NCBI GenBank assembly: GCA_004359425.1
Contig: PTEU01000001.1
Coordinates: forward strand, 1,081,733 to 1,145,732
Direction of reading: 5' to 3'
Source: Ideonella sp. MAG2
GTDB lineage: Bacteria; Pseudomonadota; Gammaproteobacteria; Burkholderiales; Burkholderiaceae_C
Length of the DNA: 64,000 nt
Position 1 is the stretch's first letter. Every line of letters begins with the position of its first letter. A model generated the notes under the pieces. That model was not told the DNA's origin, did not search any database, and saw nothing but the letters and a program-made list of their open reading frames with translations. Positions 37,450-47,323 of this stretch are shown here, one piece after another. The position numbers and the translations under genes were made by a program.

Positions 37450-38181
37450 ATGTCTGTGATGAAAAAAGTCATGACCCTGCTGCGCGGCAGCGTCCGAGAG
37501 ATCGGTGAAACCGTGGTCGATGCCAACGCTACCCGCATCTATGAGCAGGAGATCTTGGAGGCCAAGCACAGCATTGCGCAGGCTAAAGAGGACTTGGCCG
37601 GCGTGATGGCCAAGGAGATGCAAAGTGCCCGGGCCTTGGAAAGGCTCAAGAGCGACATCGCACGCTACGAAGGCATGGCCTTGGAGGCGCTCAACAAAAC
37701 CCAGGAAAGCCTGGCCGAAGAAGTTGCCGGCAAGGTGGGCGAGCTGGAGCTAGAGCTGCAAGAGCAAAGCAAAGCCCATGCGGCTTACGCGGCCCAGGTC
37801 CTGCGTCTCAAAGATTTGATCAAACAAGCAGAGGCGCGCATTCGGGAGCATGAGCGCGAGATCGGTGTCGCCAAGACGACTGAAAGCGTGTACCGCGCCA
37901 CCCGCTCCATCTCTGAGAACATTGGTCAAGGCGGTTCACGGCTGGTCAGTGCCCGTGAGTCATTGGAGCGTATCAAGCAGCGTCATGAGGATCTCTCAGA
38001 CCGCATGACGGCCGCCGAACAACTGCACAACGAGTTTGGCCAAGGTGCGCTGGAGAAGAAGTTGGCCGCCGCAGGTATCGGCGAAGGGGTTGACCGGCAG
38101 CAGGCGGTGATGGAGCGTTTGCGGGCACGCCGTGCTGCGGTGTCCGGCGGCGGCCAAGCGGAAGCATCGGTGGGGGATTGA
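37450..38181 (+). CDS. PspA/IM30-family membrane-remodelling protein (YjfJ-like)
   Basis: A 243-residue, almost entirely helical protein. PspA/IM30 proteins coat the inner face of a stressed membrane and resemble eukaryotic ESCRT-III. Heptad-rich segments span about 20-215, and the N-terminal VMKKVMTLLRGSVREIGETVVDANATRIYE helix is the likely membrane contact. GGAGA precedes the ATG. Its gene order with DUF2170 recalls E. coli yjfI-yjfJ. It ends overlapping the next start by one base. Confidence 0.9.
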   Translation: MSVMKKVMTLLRGSVREIGETVVDANATRIYEQEILEAKHSIAQAKEDLAGVMAKEMQSARALERLKSDIARYEGMALEALNKTQESLAEEVAGKVGELELELQEQSKAHAAYAAQVLRLKDLIKQAEARIREHEREIGVAKTTESVYRATRSISENIGQGGSRLVSARESLERIKQRHEDLSDRMTAAEQLHNEFGQGALEKKLAAAGIGEGVDRQQAVMERLRARRAAVSGGGQAEASVGD

Positions 38182-38510
38182 TGGTCTCCAAAAAGCCCGC
38201 ACGGTGGAGTGGATCGGACGACGCTCTGCGCGCCGTTCAAGTGGCCTTTGATGTGGAGCAGGCGGTGATGAATGCGGTTCGAACGGCTGCCTTTCACAAC
38301 AACCTCTCCACCTCCGACCAAATCAGGCAAGTCTTGCAACTCTCTACGGCTCAACGCCCCAAGCGGCCTCGGCTGACTGTGTCGCTAACGGCGCAGGACT
38401 ATGACATTTTGGCGGCGCGCTATGGCATTGCCCCCGAAGATAGACTGGCGATCAAGGAGCGAGTGACGCAAGAGTTGATCCATTTCGCCAAGCCCGCTGG
38501 GCGACGCTAA
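38181..38510 (+). CDS. small basic protein of unknown function in the PspA-like operon
   Basis: I do not recognise this 109-residue family. The middle (AVMNAVRTAAFHNNLSTSDQ) and end (ITKE-like IKERVTQELIHFAKPAGRR) look helical and basic. TVSLTAQDYDILAARYGI resembles a short ribbon-helix-helix-type segment, so a DNA-binding role, possibly at the palindrome in the operon promoter, is an open guess. The TGATG overlap with the preceding gene indicates coupled translation. Confidence 0.7.
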   Translation: MVSKKPARWSGSDDALRAVQVAFDVEQAVMNAVRTAAFHNNLSTSDQIRQVLQLSTAQRPKRPRLTVSLTAQDYDILAARYGIAPEDRLAIKERVTQELIHFAKPAGRR

Positions 38511-38582
38511 TAATGCGCGCGGGGTGCCAAAGAGCGCCGCAATAGACTGTCAAGAATCTTGATTCAAGAGAGGGAGGAGCGG

Positions 38583-39033
38583 ATGGACCGCTTGTATGAG
38601 GCCGCCTTGAGCTATCCCACGGCCATCTTTACCGCGCTGCTGTTGGTGGTGCTGGTGTATTGGCTGCTGGCCCTGGTCGGCTGGGTGGACTTTGAGTCTT
38701 CGGGTGTCGACATGGATCTCGAACTGCACGCCGATGGTGATGCAGGCGATGGGGCTGGCGATCATCGTTACCGCACGTTTGATTCGACCATTGCGGGGCC
38801 TGTTCGTGACGCATCAAGCCGTGGGCAACGCCAGTTTTGTGGGCCAAAGCTGTACGGTGATGAGTCAGGTCGTCAATGATCGATCAGGCTATGCCGAGGT
38901 GGCGCAGCGCGGCGCGAGCATCCGCATCCGCATTTGCACAGAGGGCGAGAACCAACTCACCAAGGGCGATACCGCACGCATCTTGGACTACGACGCTGCC
39001 GCCAACCGCTATCTCGTGGCACCTGATCCGTAG
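38583..39033 (+). pseudogene. YqiJ/NfeD-like membrane protein with an internal deletion and frameshift
   Basis: The first frame gives a membrane helix (IFTALLLVVLVYWLLALVGW) and an acidic loop. At about 38745 the sequence jumps to a second frame starting MGLAIIVTARLIRPLRGLFVTH, then an OB-fold domain with VGQSCTVMSQVV and TARILDYDAAANRYLV. The remaining membrane helices that normally lie between these parts are missing, an estimated 60-70 residues. YqiJ-like proteins usually pair with YqiK flotillin, the next gene. GGGAGGAG precedes the ATG. Confidence 0.75.
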
Positions 39034-39122
39034 CCGACGCAACACCCATCCTGTCCCGTCCATTGCTATTCACGCGCTGATCCCATCGCGCTGTCCTGTC
39101 TATCAGACCCCCGAGGAGTCCC

Positions 39123-41261
39123 ATGGAGCCGATTCTCATTTCCGCTGGCATCGCCGTTATTCTGCTGCTGTGCTTCATTGCCATGTTCGCCAAGTTCTAT
39201 CGCAAGATCGAGCAAGGTCATGCCCTGATCATCAACACCTTGCGCGCCGAGCCCGAGGTGACCTTCACCGGGCGCATGGTCTACCCCATCATCCACAAGG
39301 CGGAGTTGATGGAGATCTCGGTCAAGACCATTGAGATCGACCGCTCCGGGAACGAAGGCCTGATCTGTCGCGACAACATCCGTGCCGACATCAAGGTGAA
39401 GTTCTTTGTGCGAGTCAACAAGACCGCTGACGACGTTCTCAAGGTGGCCCAATCCATCGGCTGCGAACGCGCCTCCAACCAGGAAACCTTGGAAGAGTTG
39501 TTCTCGGCCAAATTCTCAGAAGCCCTCAAGACCGTGGGCAAGGCCATGGACTTTGTGGACCTCTATCAGGCGCGTGACCGCTTCCGCGACGAAATCATCT
39601 CCCAGATCGGCAACGATCTCTCGGGCTATGTGCTGGACGATGCGGCCATCGACTATCTGGAGCAGACCCCACTGGCCAAGCTGGATTCCAACAACATCCT
39701 GGACGCGCAGGGCATCAAAAAGATCACCGAGCTGACGGCCGTTGAGCATGTGCGCACCAATGAACTGCGTCGCAACGAGGAGATGCAGATCAAGAAAAAG
39801 AACGTAGAAACCCAAGAAGCTCTGCTGGAGCTGGAGCGCCAAGCGGCTGATGCCCAGGCGCGCCAATCGCGCGAAGTGGCGACCGTCAAGGCGCGCGAAG
39901 AGGCCGAAACCTTGAAGATTCAAGCTGAAGAAAAAACCAAGTCTGAATTGGCTCGCCTGCAAGCAGAACAGTCGGTGTCGGTGCAGCAAGAAAATGTGCT
40001 GCGCGAAAAGGAAGTGGCGGAGAACAACCGCAAGCGCGCCGTCGCCATCGAAGAAGAAAAGGTCATCCGCGCGCGCGAGCTGGAAGTGGTGGACCGCGAA
40101 AAGGAGGTGACCCTGCAGAAAATCGAAAAAGACAAGGCGGTGGAGGTCCAGAAAAAGGCCATCGCCGACGTGATCCGCGAGCGCATCGTTGTCGAGCGTA
40201 CCGTAGCCGAGCAGGAAGAGGCGATCAAGGAGCTGCGCGTGGTGGCCGAGGCCGACCGAACCAAGCAGTCCACCGTGATCATGGCCGAGGGCCAAGCCGA
40301 AGAAAAACTGATCATCGAGGTCAAAGCGGCCGAGGCGCAAGAGCGCAAAGCTCGCCACAAGGCTACTGAGGAAACCACGCTGGCTGAGGCCCGTCTCAAA
40401 GTTGCCGAAAAGGAGGCCGAAGCCAAGAAGCGCGAGGCCGAAGGTCTGGAGGCCATCTCGGCCGCACCGGGCTTGGCGGCGGCCAAAGTCACCATGGCCA
40501 CCGCTGATGCGGTGGAGAAGCAAGGCATGGCCGATGTCCATGTCCGCGCCGCAGGCGCAGAGGCCACGCTGAAAGAAGGCCAGGCGGAAGCTCAGGTGAT
40601 AGAGCTGCGCTCACAAGCCGAAGCGGTGGGTGTGCGCGCCAAGATGGAAGCCGAAGCCAGCGGTAAAGAGAAGCTGGGCTTGGCAGAGGTGCAGGTTCGC
40701 ATGGCCGACGCCGATGCTGTGGTCAAAGCCGGGCAAGCCGAGGCCGCAACCATCGAGGCCCGCTTCCATGCCGAAGCCAAGGGCCTGCGCGAGAAGTTCG
40801 AGGCCATGAGCGCCATGAGCAGCGACACCCGGGCTCACGAAGAGTTCCGCATGCAGTTGGAGATGGCCCACGTCGAAACCGTGAAGGGCATTGACGCTCA
40901 GACTTCCATTGCGCGCGAGCAAGCCGAGGTCTTGGGCACCGCGCTGGGCAATGCCAAGATTGACATCGTGGGTGGCGAAGGCGATTACTTTGACCGCTTT
41001 GTGGGTGCGCTGGCCGTGGGCAAGGGCATCGACGGTGTGGTGGGCAAGAGCAAGACGCTGCAGGTGGCTTTCAAAGATCAACTCGCTGGCGAGCGCGATG
41101 TGGTGCCCGATCTGCAAGTCCTGCTGGGGGCCTTGGGCGGCTCAGCGGGTGAGATTCAAAACCTCAGCGTCGCAGCCCTGTTGAGCAAAGTCATGCGGGA
41201 AGGTGACGACAGCCAAAAGGCTGCTTTGCAGACCTTGCTGCAAGGTTTGAAGAAGTCCTGA
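39123..41261 (+). CDS. yqiK: flotillin-family protein YqiK
   Basis: A 712-residue flotillin-like scaffold of membrane microdomains. An N-terminal helix (about 5-25) anchors it. An SPFH domain covers about 30-210 (VYPIIHKAELMEISVKTIEI, later DDVLKVAQSIGCERAS). A long coiled-coil rich in Ala/Glu repeats follows to about 560, and a compact C-terminal domain reaches 712. YqiK acts with YqiJ/NfeD proteins in E. coli-like bacteria. It is the fifth gene of the PspA-like operon. Confidence 0.93.
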   Translation: MEPILISAGIAVILLLCFIAMFAKFYRKIEQGHALIINTLRAEPEVTFTGRMVYPIIHKAELMEISVKTIEIDRSGNEGLICRDNIRADIKVKFFVRVNKTADDVLKVAQSIGCERASNQETLEELFSAKFSEALKTVGKAMDFVDLYQARDRFRDEIISQIGNDLSGYVLDDAAIDYLEQTPLAKLDSNNILDAQGIKKITELTAVEHVRTNELRRNEEMQIKKKNVETQEALLELERQAADAQARQSREVATVKAREEAETLKIQAEEKTKSELARLQAEQSVSVQQENVLREKEVAENNRKRAVAIEEEKVIRARELEVVDREKEVTLQKIEKDKAVEVQKKAIADVIRERIVVERTVAEQEEAIKELRVVAEADRTKQSTVIMAEGQAEEKLIIEVKAAEAQERKARHKATEETTLAEARLKVAEKEAEAKKREAEGLEAISAAPGLAAAKVTMATADAVEKQGMADVHVRAAGAEATLKEGQAEAQVIELRSQAEAVGVRAKMEAEASGKEKLGLAEVQVRMADADAVVKAGQAEAATIEARFHAEAKGLREKFEAMSAMSSDTRAHEEFRMQLEMAHVETVKGIDAQTSIAREQAEVLGTALGNAKIDIVGGEGDYFDRFVGALAVGKGIDGVVGKSKTLQVAFKDQLAGERDVVPDLQVLLGALGGSAGEIQNLSVAALLSKVMREGDDSQKAALQTLLQGLKKS

Positions 41262-41288
41262 CGCCCAGCACCACTTCCCAGACACACC

Positions 41289-44200
41289 ATGTCCGACGAC
41301 ACTTCCGCGCCCCCGGCCAGCCCCCAGGATGATGTAGAGCGCCTGGTTGCCGAAGGCGGCAGCTATGAGTTGCTGAAGAAGCGCTTGCAGACCCAGGGCG
41401 AAGCGCTGCTGGCCAAGACACAGGCACTGAACGAGGCGCGGCTCGGGGCCTTTGGCCGCAGCGAGCAAAGCTTGCTGCTGCGCACCCGCGCGCGCACGGA
41501 CAACAACTGTGTCGCCCGGGACTTGGTGCGCATCGGCGACGTGCTGCTGTTCGGCTACAACGTCTTCATCGGCCTGAAGAAAGAGACAGCGGTGGGCGAC
41601 GTGTTTGCGCTCTACCGCTTGGCCGAGCAGGGTGGAGCGGATGAGTTGGAGGCGGTGCCGCTGGCGGGCAGTTTTTTGGATGACCCGCGCTTTGTGGCTG
41701 ACTTCCGAGAGCTGCATGCCTACTACAAGCAGGCCACGCTGCTTCAGTTGCGGGTCACGCAGGACAAACTCTTGGCCGCGTTTCAGATCGGGCAGCAACT
41801 GCACGACCTGCGCGTGTTCCGCTGGAGCATTGAGCCGGGCGGTGGGGTCCGCTATGTGGACAACCGCGGCGAGCGGGACATGGCCTTACCGCCCACTCAT
41901 GACTTTGAATGGACGGTGGCCACCCGCGAGGATCATGTGGGCGGCAAGCACCCGCACATCAATGTGCTGGACACCATCTTTGTTGAGACCTTGGGTGGTG
42001 ACCTGACCGTCAAGGTCGAGAACAACACCGAAACCGGCCTGGGTATCTACAGCGAGCCCGTGGAGGACAAGCACCAGGCGCTGGTGGATGCTGACGTGGC
42101 TTGGGCGCGTCTGGGTTTGCTGATCCTGTTGCGCATCAAGCCGTATCGCGAGTCGGACACGCGCTACTTGGTCTACAACACCCGCACCCAAAAGGTTGAG
42201 CGTATTGACGCCATCGGTGTCTCCTGTGTGCAGTTGCCCGAAGACCACGGCATCATCTTTCCTGGTGGCACCTATTTGCAGTCGGGCGAGTTCAAGCGCT
42301 TTGACCTCCCGGCTCAGCTCAGCAGCAGCTTGCGGTTCAAGCGCATGCTGCGCTCGCCTCATGGCGAAGAAGTGCTGTACGTGTTTTACCAACCGGGTGG
42401 CGGCCACTATGTGCTGTTCAGCTACCACCTGATCAACAAGACTTTGGCTGCGCCCATCGTGGCCCATGGCTACGCGCGCTTCCCAGATGGCCGCATCCTG
42501 GTCTTCTTGGCCGATGGCGATGAGCCAACCCGCGTTCACCCCATGCAGCTGTGGCAAACGCCCTTTGCCAGCGAGGAGCATGCGGCGTCGCTGCCGCGTG
42601 GCACGGGCTTTTTTGCCAAGGTGGGTAATGCTGAGCTGGTGCGTGGCGTGTCCGACTTGATGGGCATTGCGCGTGCTGTGCGCGAGCAGGTGCCCACGCG
42701 CACGGCCTACGAAGACCTGATCCGCCAATGCACTCGCGTGAGCGACGCCTACTTTTGGCTGGGCGAGCCCGAAGCCCAGCAAACAGGTGCTGATCTACAA
42801 GCCATTGTGGAAGGTGCGCGCCAAACCCTGGCCGAGTTCGAGAAGGTCGACAGCATCCGCCGGGAAACTGCGCGTGCCTTGCAGCAGGCCGAGGGCGAAC
42901 AACACACCTTGCTGACCGACATCGCCAGCACGATTTGGCGGCGTCCCGACGATTTTGTGCGGGTACTGGCCCGCCTGCGCGATAGGCGTGGCCGCCTGCA
43001 ACCGCTGCGTGAGCTGCGCTATGCCGACCTGGCCGCGATTGAGCGGATGGACCAGGCGCTGCAAGAGCAGCAGTTGCTGGTGGGCCAGAAGGCCATGGCC
43101 TTTTTGGCCGACAAAACAGCCTTCGACGGCCACCAGCAAGCCCTGGTGCAGGCCACGGCGGCCTTGGCACAGGCCCAAACCTCGCCTGCCTTGGGCAAGC
43201 TGCTGGAAGCGCTGGACGGACAAGCGGCTGGGCTGGACCTGCTGACCGAGCAATTGGGCAGCTTGCCCGGTGGCGATGCCGTGGTGCGCACGGCCATTCT
43301 TGACCGCATCTCCAGCCTCTATGGCGACATCAACCGCCTGCGTGCCGAAGCCCGTAGCCGCCGCAAGAGCCTGGGTGCTACCGAAGCGGCGGCGGAGTTT
43401 GGAGCGCAGTTCAAGCTCTTTGGCCAAGCGGTAGAGAACGCACTAGAGTTTGCTGACTCGCCAGAAAAATGCGATGAAGCGCTGACCCGCTTGCTGGCCC
43501 AGCTTGAGGAGTTGGAAGGCCGCTTTGCAGACCATGAGGTTTTCATCAGCGATGTGGCCACCCAGCGCGAGGCCGTGGTGGACGCATTGGCAGCGCGGCG
43601 CCAAACCCTGGTGGAAGCACGCCAGCGCCGCGCCCAGGCGGTGAGTGATGCGGCAGGGCGCATTCTGGACGGCATTCCGCGCCGCGTGGCTGGCTTTACC
43701 GAGCTGGCTCAGATCCATGCTTACTTCGCGGGCGACCCCTTGCTGGCCAAGCTACAGCAACTCATGGCCGACCTGCGCGGCCTGGGTGCCCAGGTGCAGG
43801 CCGATGACATCGCCACGCGGCTCAAGACTGCACGAGACCAGGCCTTGCGCGCCGTGCGCGATAAGAGCGAGTTGGTGGCCGCCGATGGCAACACCCTGCG
43901 CTTTGGGCGTCATGCGTTCACCATTCAACGCCAGCCGCTAGATTTGTCCTTGGTTCCCAGCCAACAGGGCTTGAGCTTCCAAATCACTGGCACGGACTAC
44001 CTTGTGCCTGTCAATGACGTGCGGCTGGAGCCCTTCAAGGCACGGTGGGACCAAGCCTTGCTGTCGGAAACCCCCGACCTCAGCCGCGCCGAGTATTTGG
44101 CGGGTTGTTTGGTGCAATCGGCGCTGCGTGGCGACCAAGGGCTGGAGTGGCCTGGCCTTGTGGCGGCAGCCATGGTCGGCGAGGATGCAAACCCTGCCCC

Positions 44201-46532
44201 AACACTGTTGGAGACCGTGCGCACCTTCGCTGCTCCGCGCTACCAGGAGGGGTATCAGAAAGGGGTTCACGACCAAGATGCTGCACGGCTGGCCGCTGCC
44301 TTGATACGCATGCAGGATGCCGCAGGCCTGCTGGCCTGGGGGCCGAGCGAGCGCTCTTTGGCCTTGCTGTACTGGCAGCATGGTGCAGCCACCGATGCGC
44401 GCGATGTTCTGCAACGCCGCGCACGTGCGGCCATGAAGATGCAGCAACTGTTTGCGGCGCGGTCAGCCCTGGAAGCTCTAGAGGAGGACACGGCCCGCGC
44501 CTTGCAAGCCTTTGCGCTTGAGTTTCAGCCGGGCCTGGGCCACGCCGACACCACCGAGCCCCCTGACGCCGATTTGCAGGCCACCCGCTGTGCCCAGGCA
44601 GGGGCCTATTTGGTGCGTCAATTGGCCCAACAAGAGAGCGCTCAGGCCTCCTGGGTCATCAGCGGCCCAGCCGCCGACTTGGCAGAGGCCCTGAAGCGCG
44701 AGCTGGAGCGCGGTGGGCGCTGGGCCGAGTGGCAGCGTGACCTTGACGCCAGTGCCCCCCCCGAGCGTTGGCGCATGGCACGAGACTGGGTACGGGCCTT
44801 TGCCCAGCACCAGGCGCAAGACGCTGAGGGCTGGGTGGACGAAGCCGCCACTGCCCTGTGCCTAGCGCTGCCGCGCCAGAGGCAAAGCGTGGCTCTCGTC
44901 ACGCGGGTGGAGGGCTTGCTCAGTGAGCATGTACGCATTACCCAAGGCGCGCTGGATCTCAATCTCAACGATTTTTGGCAGCGCTTTGTCCACCACCAGC
45001 AGCGCATCGTGCCCGCCTTCGAGGCTTGGCACCGCCTGCGCCACGAGTTGGTGAGCGAGGAGAAAAAGCGCCTGCGCCTGCACCAGTTCCAAGCCAAGCC
45101 GCTGTCCACCTTTGTGCGCAACCGGTTGATCGACGAGTTGTATCTGCCGCTGATCGGCAACAACCTCGCCAAACAGATTGGGGCGGCGGGCGACGCTGCG
45201 CGCAGTGACCGCATGGGCATGTTGCTGTTGATCTCACCGCCGGGCTACGGCAAGACCACGCTGATGGAGTATGTGGCCGACCGGCTGGGCATGGTGTTTG
45301 TGCGCATCAACTGCCCGGCGCTGGGCCACGACGTGGTGTCCATTGACCCTGCCAGCGCCGAGCACAGCGCGGCGCGCCAGGAGCTGGAGAAGCTGAACCT
45401 CGGCTTGGCCATGGGCAATAACGTGATGCTGTATTTGGACGACATTCAGCACACCAACCCCGAGTTCCTACAGAAGTTCATCGCCTTGGCCGACGGCACA
45501 CGGCGCATGGAGGGTGTGTGGCGGGGCGAGCCGCGCAGCTACGACCTGCGCGGCAAGCGCTTTGCCATCGTCATGGCGGGCAACCCCTATACCGAGTCGG
45601 GCGACGTGTTTAAGATCCCCGACATGCTGGCGAACCGTGCCGACATCTACAACCTGGGCGATGTGCTCTCGGGCCGGGAGGCGCTGTTTGCGCTGTCCTA
45701 TCTAGAAAACGCGCTGACCGCCAACCCGGTCTTGCTGCCGCTGTCTTCTCGCGACCCCAAAGATGTGCACCTGCTGGTGCAGCGGGCCGAGGGGCAAGAC
45801 GTGCCGTCCACCGCCTTCTCCCATCCCTATGGTGCGGCCGAGCTGGAGGAGCTTACCGCGCTGTTCAAGCGCCTGTTCCGCGCGCGCGACCTGCTGCTCA
45901 AGGTCAACCTCAGCTACATCGAGTCGGCAGCCCAACAAGACGACTACCGCACCGAGCCGCCCTTCAAATTGCAGGGCAGCTACCGCAACATGACCAAGCT
46001 GGCGGCGCAAATCACGCCCCAGATGCGCGACGAGGAGCTGGATGCCCTGCTGCGCGACCACTACCGCGGCGAGGCCCAGACCCTGACCACCGGCGCGGAA
46101 GAAAACCTGCTCAAGTTAGCGCATCTGCTGGGCTCACCCACACCAGACGAAGCAAAGCGCTGGCAAGCCATCTGCGAGGACTTTGTTCGCCAGCGCAAGC
46201 TGGGGGGCAAAGACACCGACGCCAGCACGCGTATCACGGCAGGCTTGCTGGATGTGGCGCGCTCAGTGGACGCGCTGAAGAAGGCCGAAAGTGAAACCCC
46301 TTCCGAGTCCCTGCGCATGGCCGATGCGCTGCTGGAGATTGCAGTCACCTATCGCACCATCTTGCTGCCCTTGATCTCCGCCACCGAGCAGCGCCTGAAG
46401 CTGGACGCCAGCATCCGAGGGCAGGTCGAAAAGGTGGCCCAAGAGCTGGACAACTTGCGTTCACGCCGTCCTGCAGAGCCAGGTGGTGCTGGTTCCAAGA
46501 AGGCCGGCCCGCCAGATTCCAAGGCTCGGTGA
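41289..46532 (+). CDS. very large AAA-family ATPase (DUF3686 / 'DNA repair ATPase' type)
   Basis: A 1747-residue cytoplasmic protein. The long N-terminal part (about 40-520) fits the domain usually labelled DUF3686 in so-called DNA repair ATPases. Helical, coiled-coil-rich sequence follows to about 900. The C-terminal AAA module has Walker A SPPGYGKTT (about 1316) and Walker B VMLYLDDIQ (about 1380), with a sensor-like FAIVMAGNPYTESGD near 1430. The name in databases reflects weak similarity rather than proof of a repair role. Context with PspA and flotillin suggests work at the membrane. Confidence 0.85.
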   Translation: MSDDTSAPPASPQDDVERLVAEGGSYELLKKRLQTQGEALLAKTQALNEARLGAFGRSEQSLLLRTRARTDNNCVARDLVRIGDVLLFGYNVFIGLKKETAVGDVFALYRLAEQGGADELEAVPLAGSFLDDPRFVADFRELHAYYKQATLLQLRVTQDKLLAAFQIGQQLHDLRVFRWSIEPGGGVRYVDNRGERDMALPPTHDFEWTVATREDHVGGKHPHINVLDTIFVETLGGDLTVKVENNTETGLGIYSEPVEDKHQALVDADVAWARLGLLILLRIKPYRESDTRYLVYNTRTQKVERIDAIGVSCVQLPEDHGIIFPGGTYLQSGEFKRFDLPAQLSSSLRFKRMLRSPHGEEVLYVFYQPGGGHYVLFSYHLINKTLAAPIVAHGYARFPDGRILVFLADGDEPTRVHPMQLWQTPFASEEHAASLPRGTGFFAKVGNAELVRGVSDLMGIARAVREQVPTRTAYEDLIRQCTRVSDAYFWLGEPEAQQTGADLQAIVEGARQTLAEFEKVDSIRRETARALQQAEGEQHTLLTDIASTIWRRPDDFVRVLARLRDRRGRLQPLRELRYADLAAIERMDQALQEQQLLVGQKAMAFLADKTAFDGHQQALVQATAALAQAQTSPALGKLLEALDGQAAGLDLLTEQLGSLPGGDAVVRTAILDRISSLYGDINRLRAEARSRRKSLGATEAAAEFGAQFKLFGQAVENALEFADSPEKCDEALTRLLAQLEELEGRFADHEVFISDVATQREAVVDALAARRQTLVEARQRRAQAVSDAAGRILDGIPRRVAGFTELAQIHAYFAGDPLLAKLQQLMADLRGLGAQVQADDIATRLKTARDQALRAVRDKSELVAADGNTLRFGRHAFTIQRQPLDLSLVPSQQGLSFQITGTDYLVPVNDVRLEPFKARWDQALLSETPDLSRAEYLAGCLVQSALRGDQGLEWPGLVAAAMVGEDANPAPTLLETVRTFAAPRYQEGYQKGVHDQDAARLAAALIRMQDAAGLLAWGPSERSLALLYWQHGAATDARDVLQRRARAAMKMQQLFAARSALEALEEDTARALQAFALEFQPGLGHADTTEPPDADLQATRCAQAGAYLVRQLAQQESAQASWVISGPAADLAEALKRELERGGRWAEWQRDLDASAPPERWRMARDWVRAFAQHQAQDAEGWVDEAATALCLALPRQRQSVALVTRVEGLLSEHVRITQGALDLNLNDFWQRFVHHQQRIVPAFEAWHRLRHELVSEEKKRLRLHQFQAKPLSTFVRNRLIDELYLPLIGNNLAKQIGAAGDAARSDRMGMLLLISPPGYGKTTLMEYVADRLGMVFVRINCPALGHDVVSIDPASAEHSAARQELEKLNLGLAMGNNVMLYLDDIQHTNPEFLQKFIALADGTRRMEGVWRGEPRSYDLRGKRFAIVMAGNPYTESGDVFKIPDMLANRADIYNLGDVLSGREALFALSYLENALTANPVLLPLSSRDPKDVHLLVQRAEGQDVPSTAFSHPYGAAELEELTALFKRLFRARDLLLKVNLSYIESAAQQDDYRTEPPFKLQGSYRNMTKLAAQITPQMRDEELDALLRDHYRGEAQTLTTGAEENLLKLAHLLGSPTPDEAKRWQAICEDFVRQRKLGGKDTDASTRITAGLLDVARSVDALKKAESETPSESLRMADALLEIAVTYRTILLPLISATEQRLKLDASIRGQVEKVAQELDNLRSRRPAEPGGAGSKKAGPPDSKAR

Positions 46533-46537
46533 CACCC

Positions 46538-47257
46538 ATGAGCAGCCCGTCAGCAGCCATTGAAGCCCTGCGCCAGCAGCTTGAACTTAGCCTGGCAGAT
46601 GTGCGCCTCTCTGACGATGAGAAGCGTGCCCTCACCGACAGCTTGCGAACCGCGCAACTGCCTGAAGAAGGCCTGCGGCGCTTGCGCAACCAAGCCTTTG
46701 AGCTGGTGCGCCAGCACTTGCAAGCACTGGAGCCCGAAGACCCATTGGCCTTGGTGCGTTGGCTAGAGGGCGTGATGCGAGCCCTGGATGTGTCCCGGAC
46801 AGCGGGTGGAGCCTACCGCGCGCAGGCATGGTTTAGCCCGGGTGAGGATTGCCGCGACGCCATCGTCGGCCAATTGCGGGGCTGCCGCGAGCGGGCGGAC
46901 ATCTGCGTCTTCACGCTCTCAGATGACCGTATCAGTGACGAGGTGCTGGCGGCGCACCGCCGGGGCGTGGCGGTGCGTTTGATCACCGACAACGACAAAG
47001 CCTTTGACGCGGGCAGCGATGTGATGGCGCTGCGCGATGCCGGCGTGCCCGTGCGGGTGGACCAGACCCCCGCCCATATGCACCACAAGTTCGCCCTCTT
47101 CGATGGCCGCTTCTTGCTCAACGGTAGCTACAACTGGACCCGCAGCGCCAGTCAACACAACGAAGAAAACCTGGTGCTTTGCAACGACCCGGTGTTGCTG
47201 CGCCAGTTCGGCCAAGCCTTTGAGGCCTTGTGGACGGATCTGGCGCATAGCGGCTGA
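46538..47257 (+). CDS. phospholipase D-superfamily protein
   Basis: A 239-residue protein. The C-terminal half is a single PLD domain with HHKFALFDGRFLLNGSYNWT, the HxK catalytic motif, near residue 185, and a downstream SQHNEENLVL segment. Single-motif members act as dimers and may be nucleases or cardiolipin hydrolases. The N-terminal ~90 residues are helical. ATG at 46538 is chosen; GTG at 46529 overlaps the ATPase stop. It is last in the operon. Confidence 0.85.
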   Translation: MSSPSAAIEALRQQLELSLADVRLSDDEKRALTDSLRTAQLPEEGLRRLRNQAFELVRQHLQALEPEDPLALVRWLEGVMRALDVSRTAGGAYRAQAWFSPGEDCRDAIVGQLRGCRERADICVFTLSDDRISDEVLAAHRRGVAVRLITDNDKAFDAGSDVMALRDAGVPVRVDQTPAHMHHKFALFDGRFLLNGSYNWTRSASQHNEENLVLCNDPVLLRQFGQAFEALWTDLAHSG

Positions 47258-47277
47258 TCCGCAACCCGATCGCCCAG

Positions 47278-47301
47278 AAAAAGGCCGCCCCGGGGGCGGC
47301 C
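47278..47301. terminator. intrinsic terminator at the convergent end of the PspA-like operon
   Basis: GGCCGCCC (47283-47290) pairs with GGGCGGCC (47294-47301), and AAAAA precedes it on the plus strand. The T-run is therefore on the minus-strand transcript, so it most strongly ends the substrate-binding-protein operon, with likely partial effect on the plus strand. Confidence 0.8.
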
Positions 47302-47323
47302 TCTCCAAGCGCTCAACAGCCGC

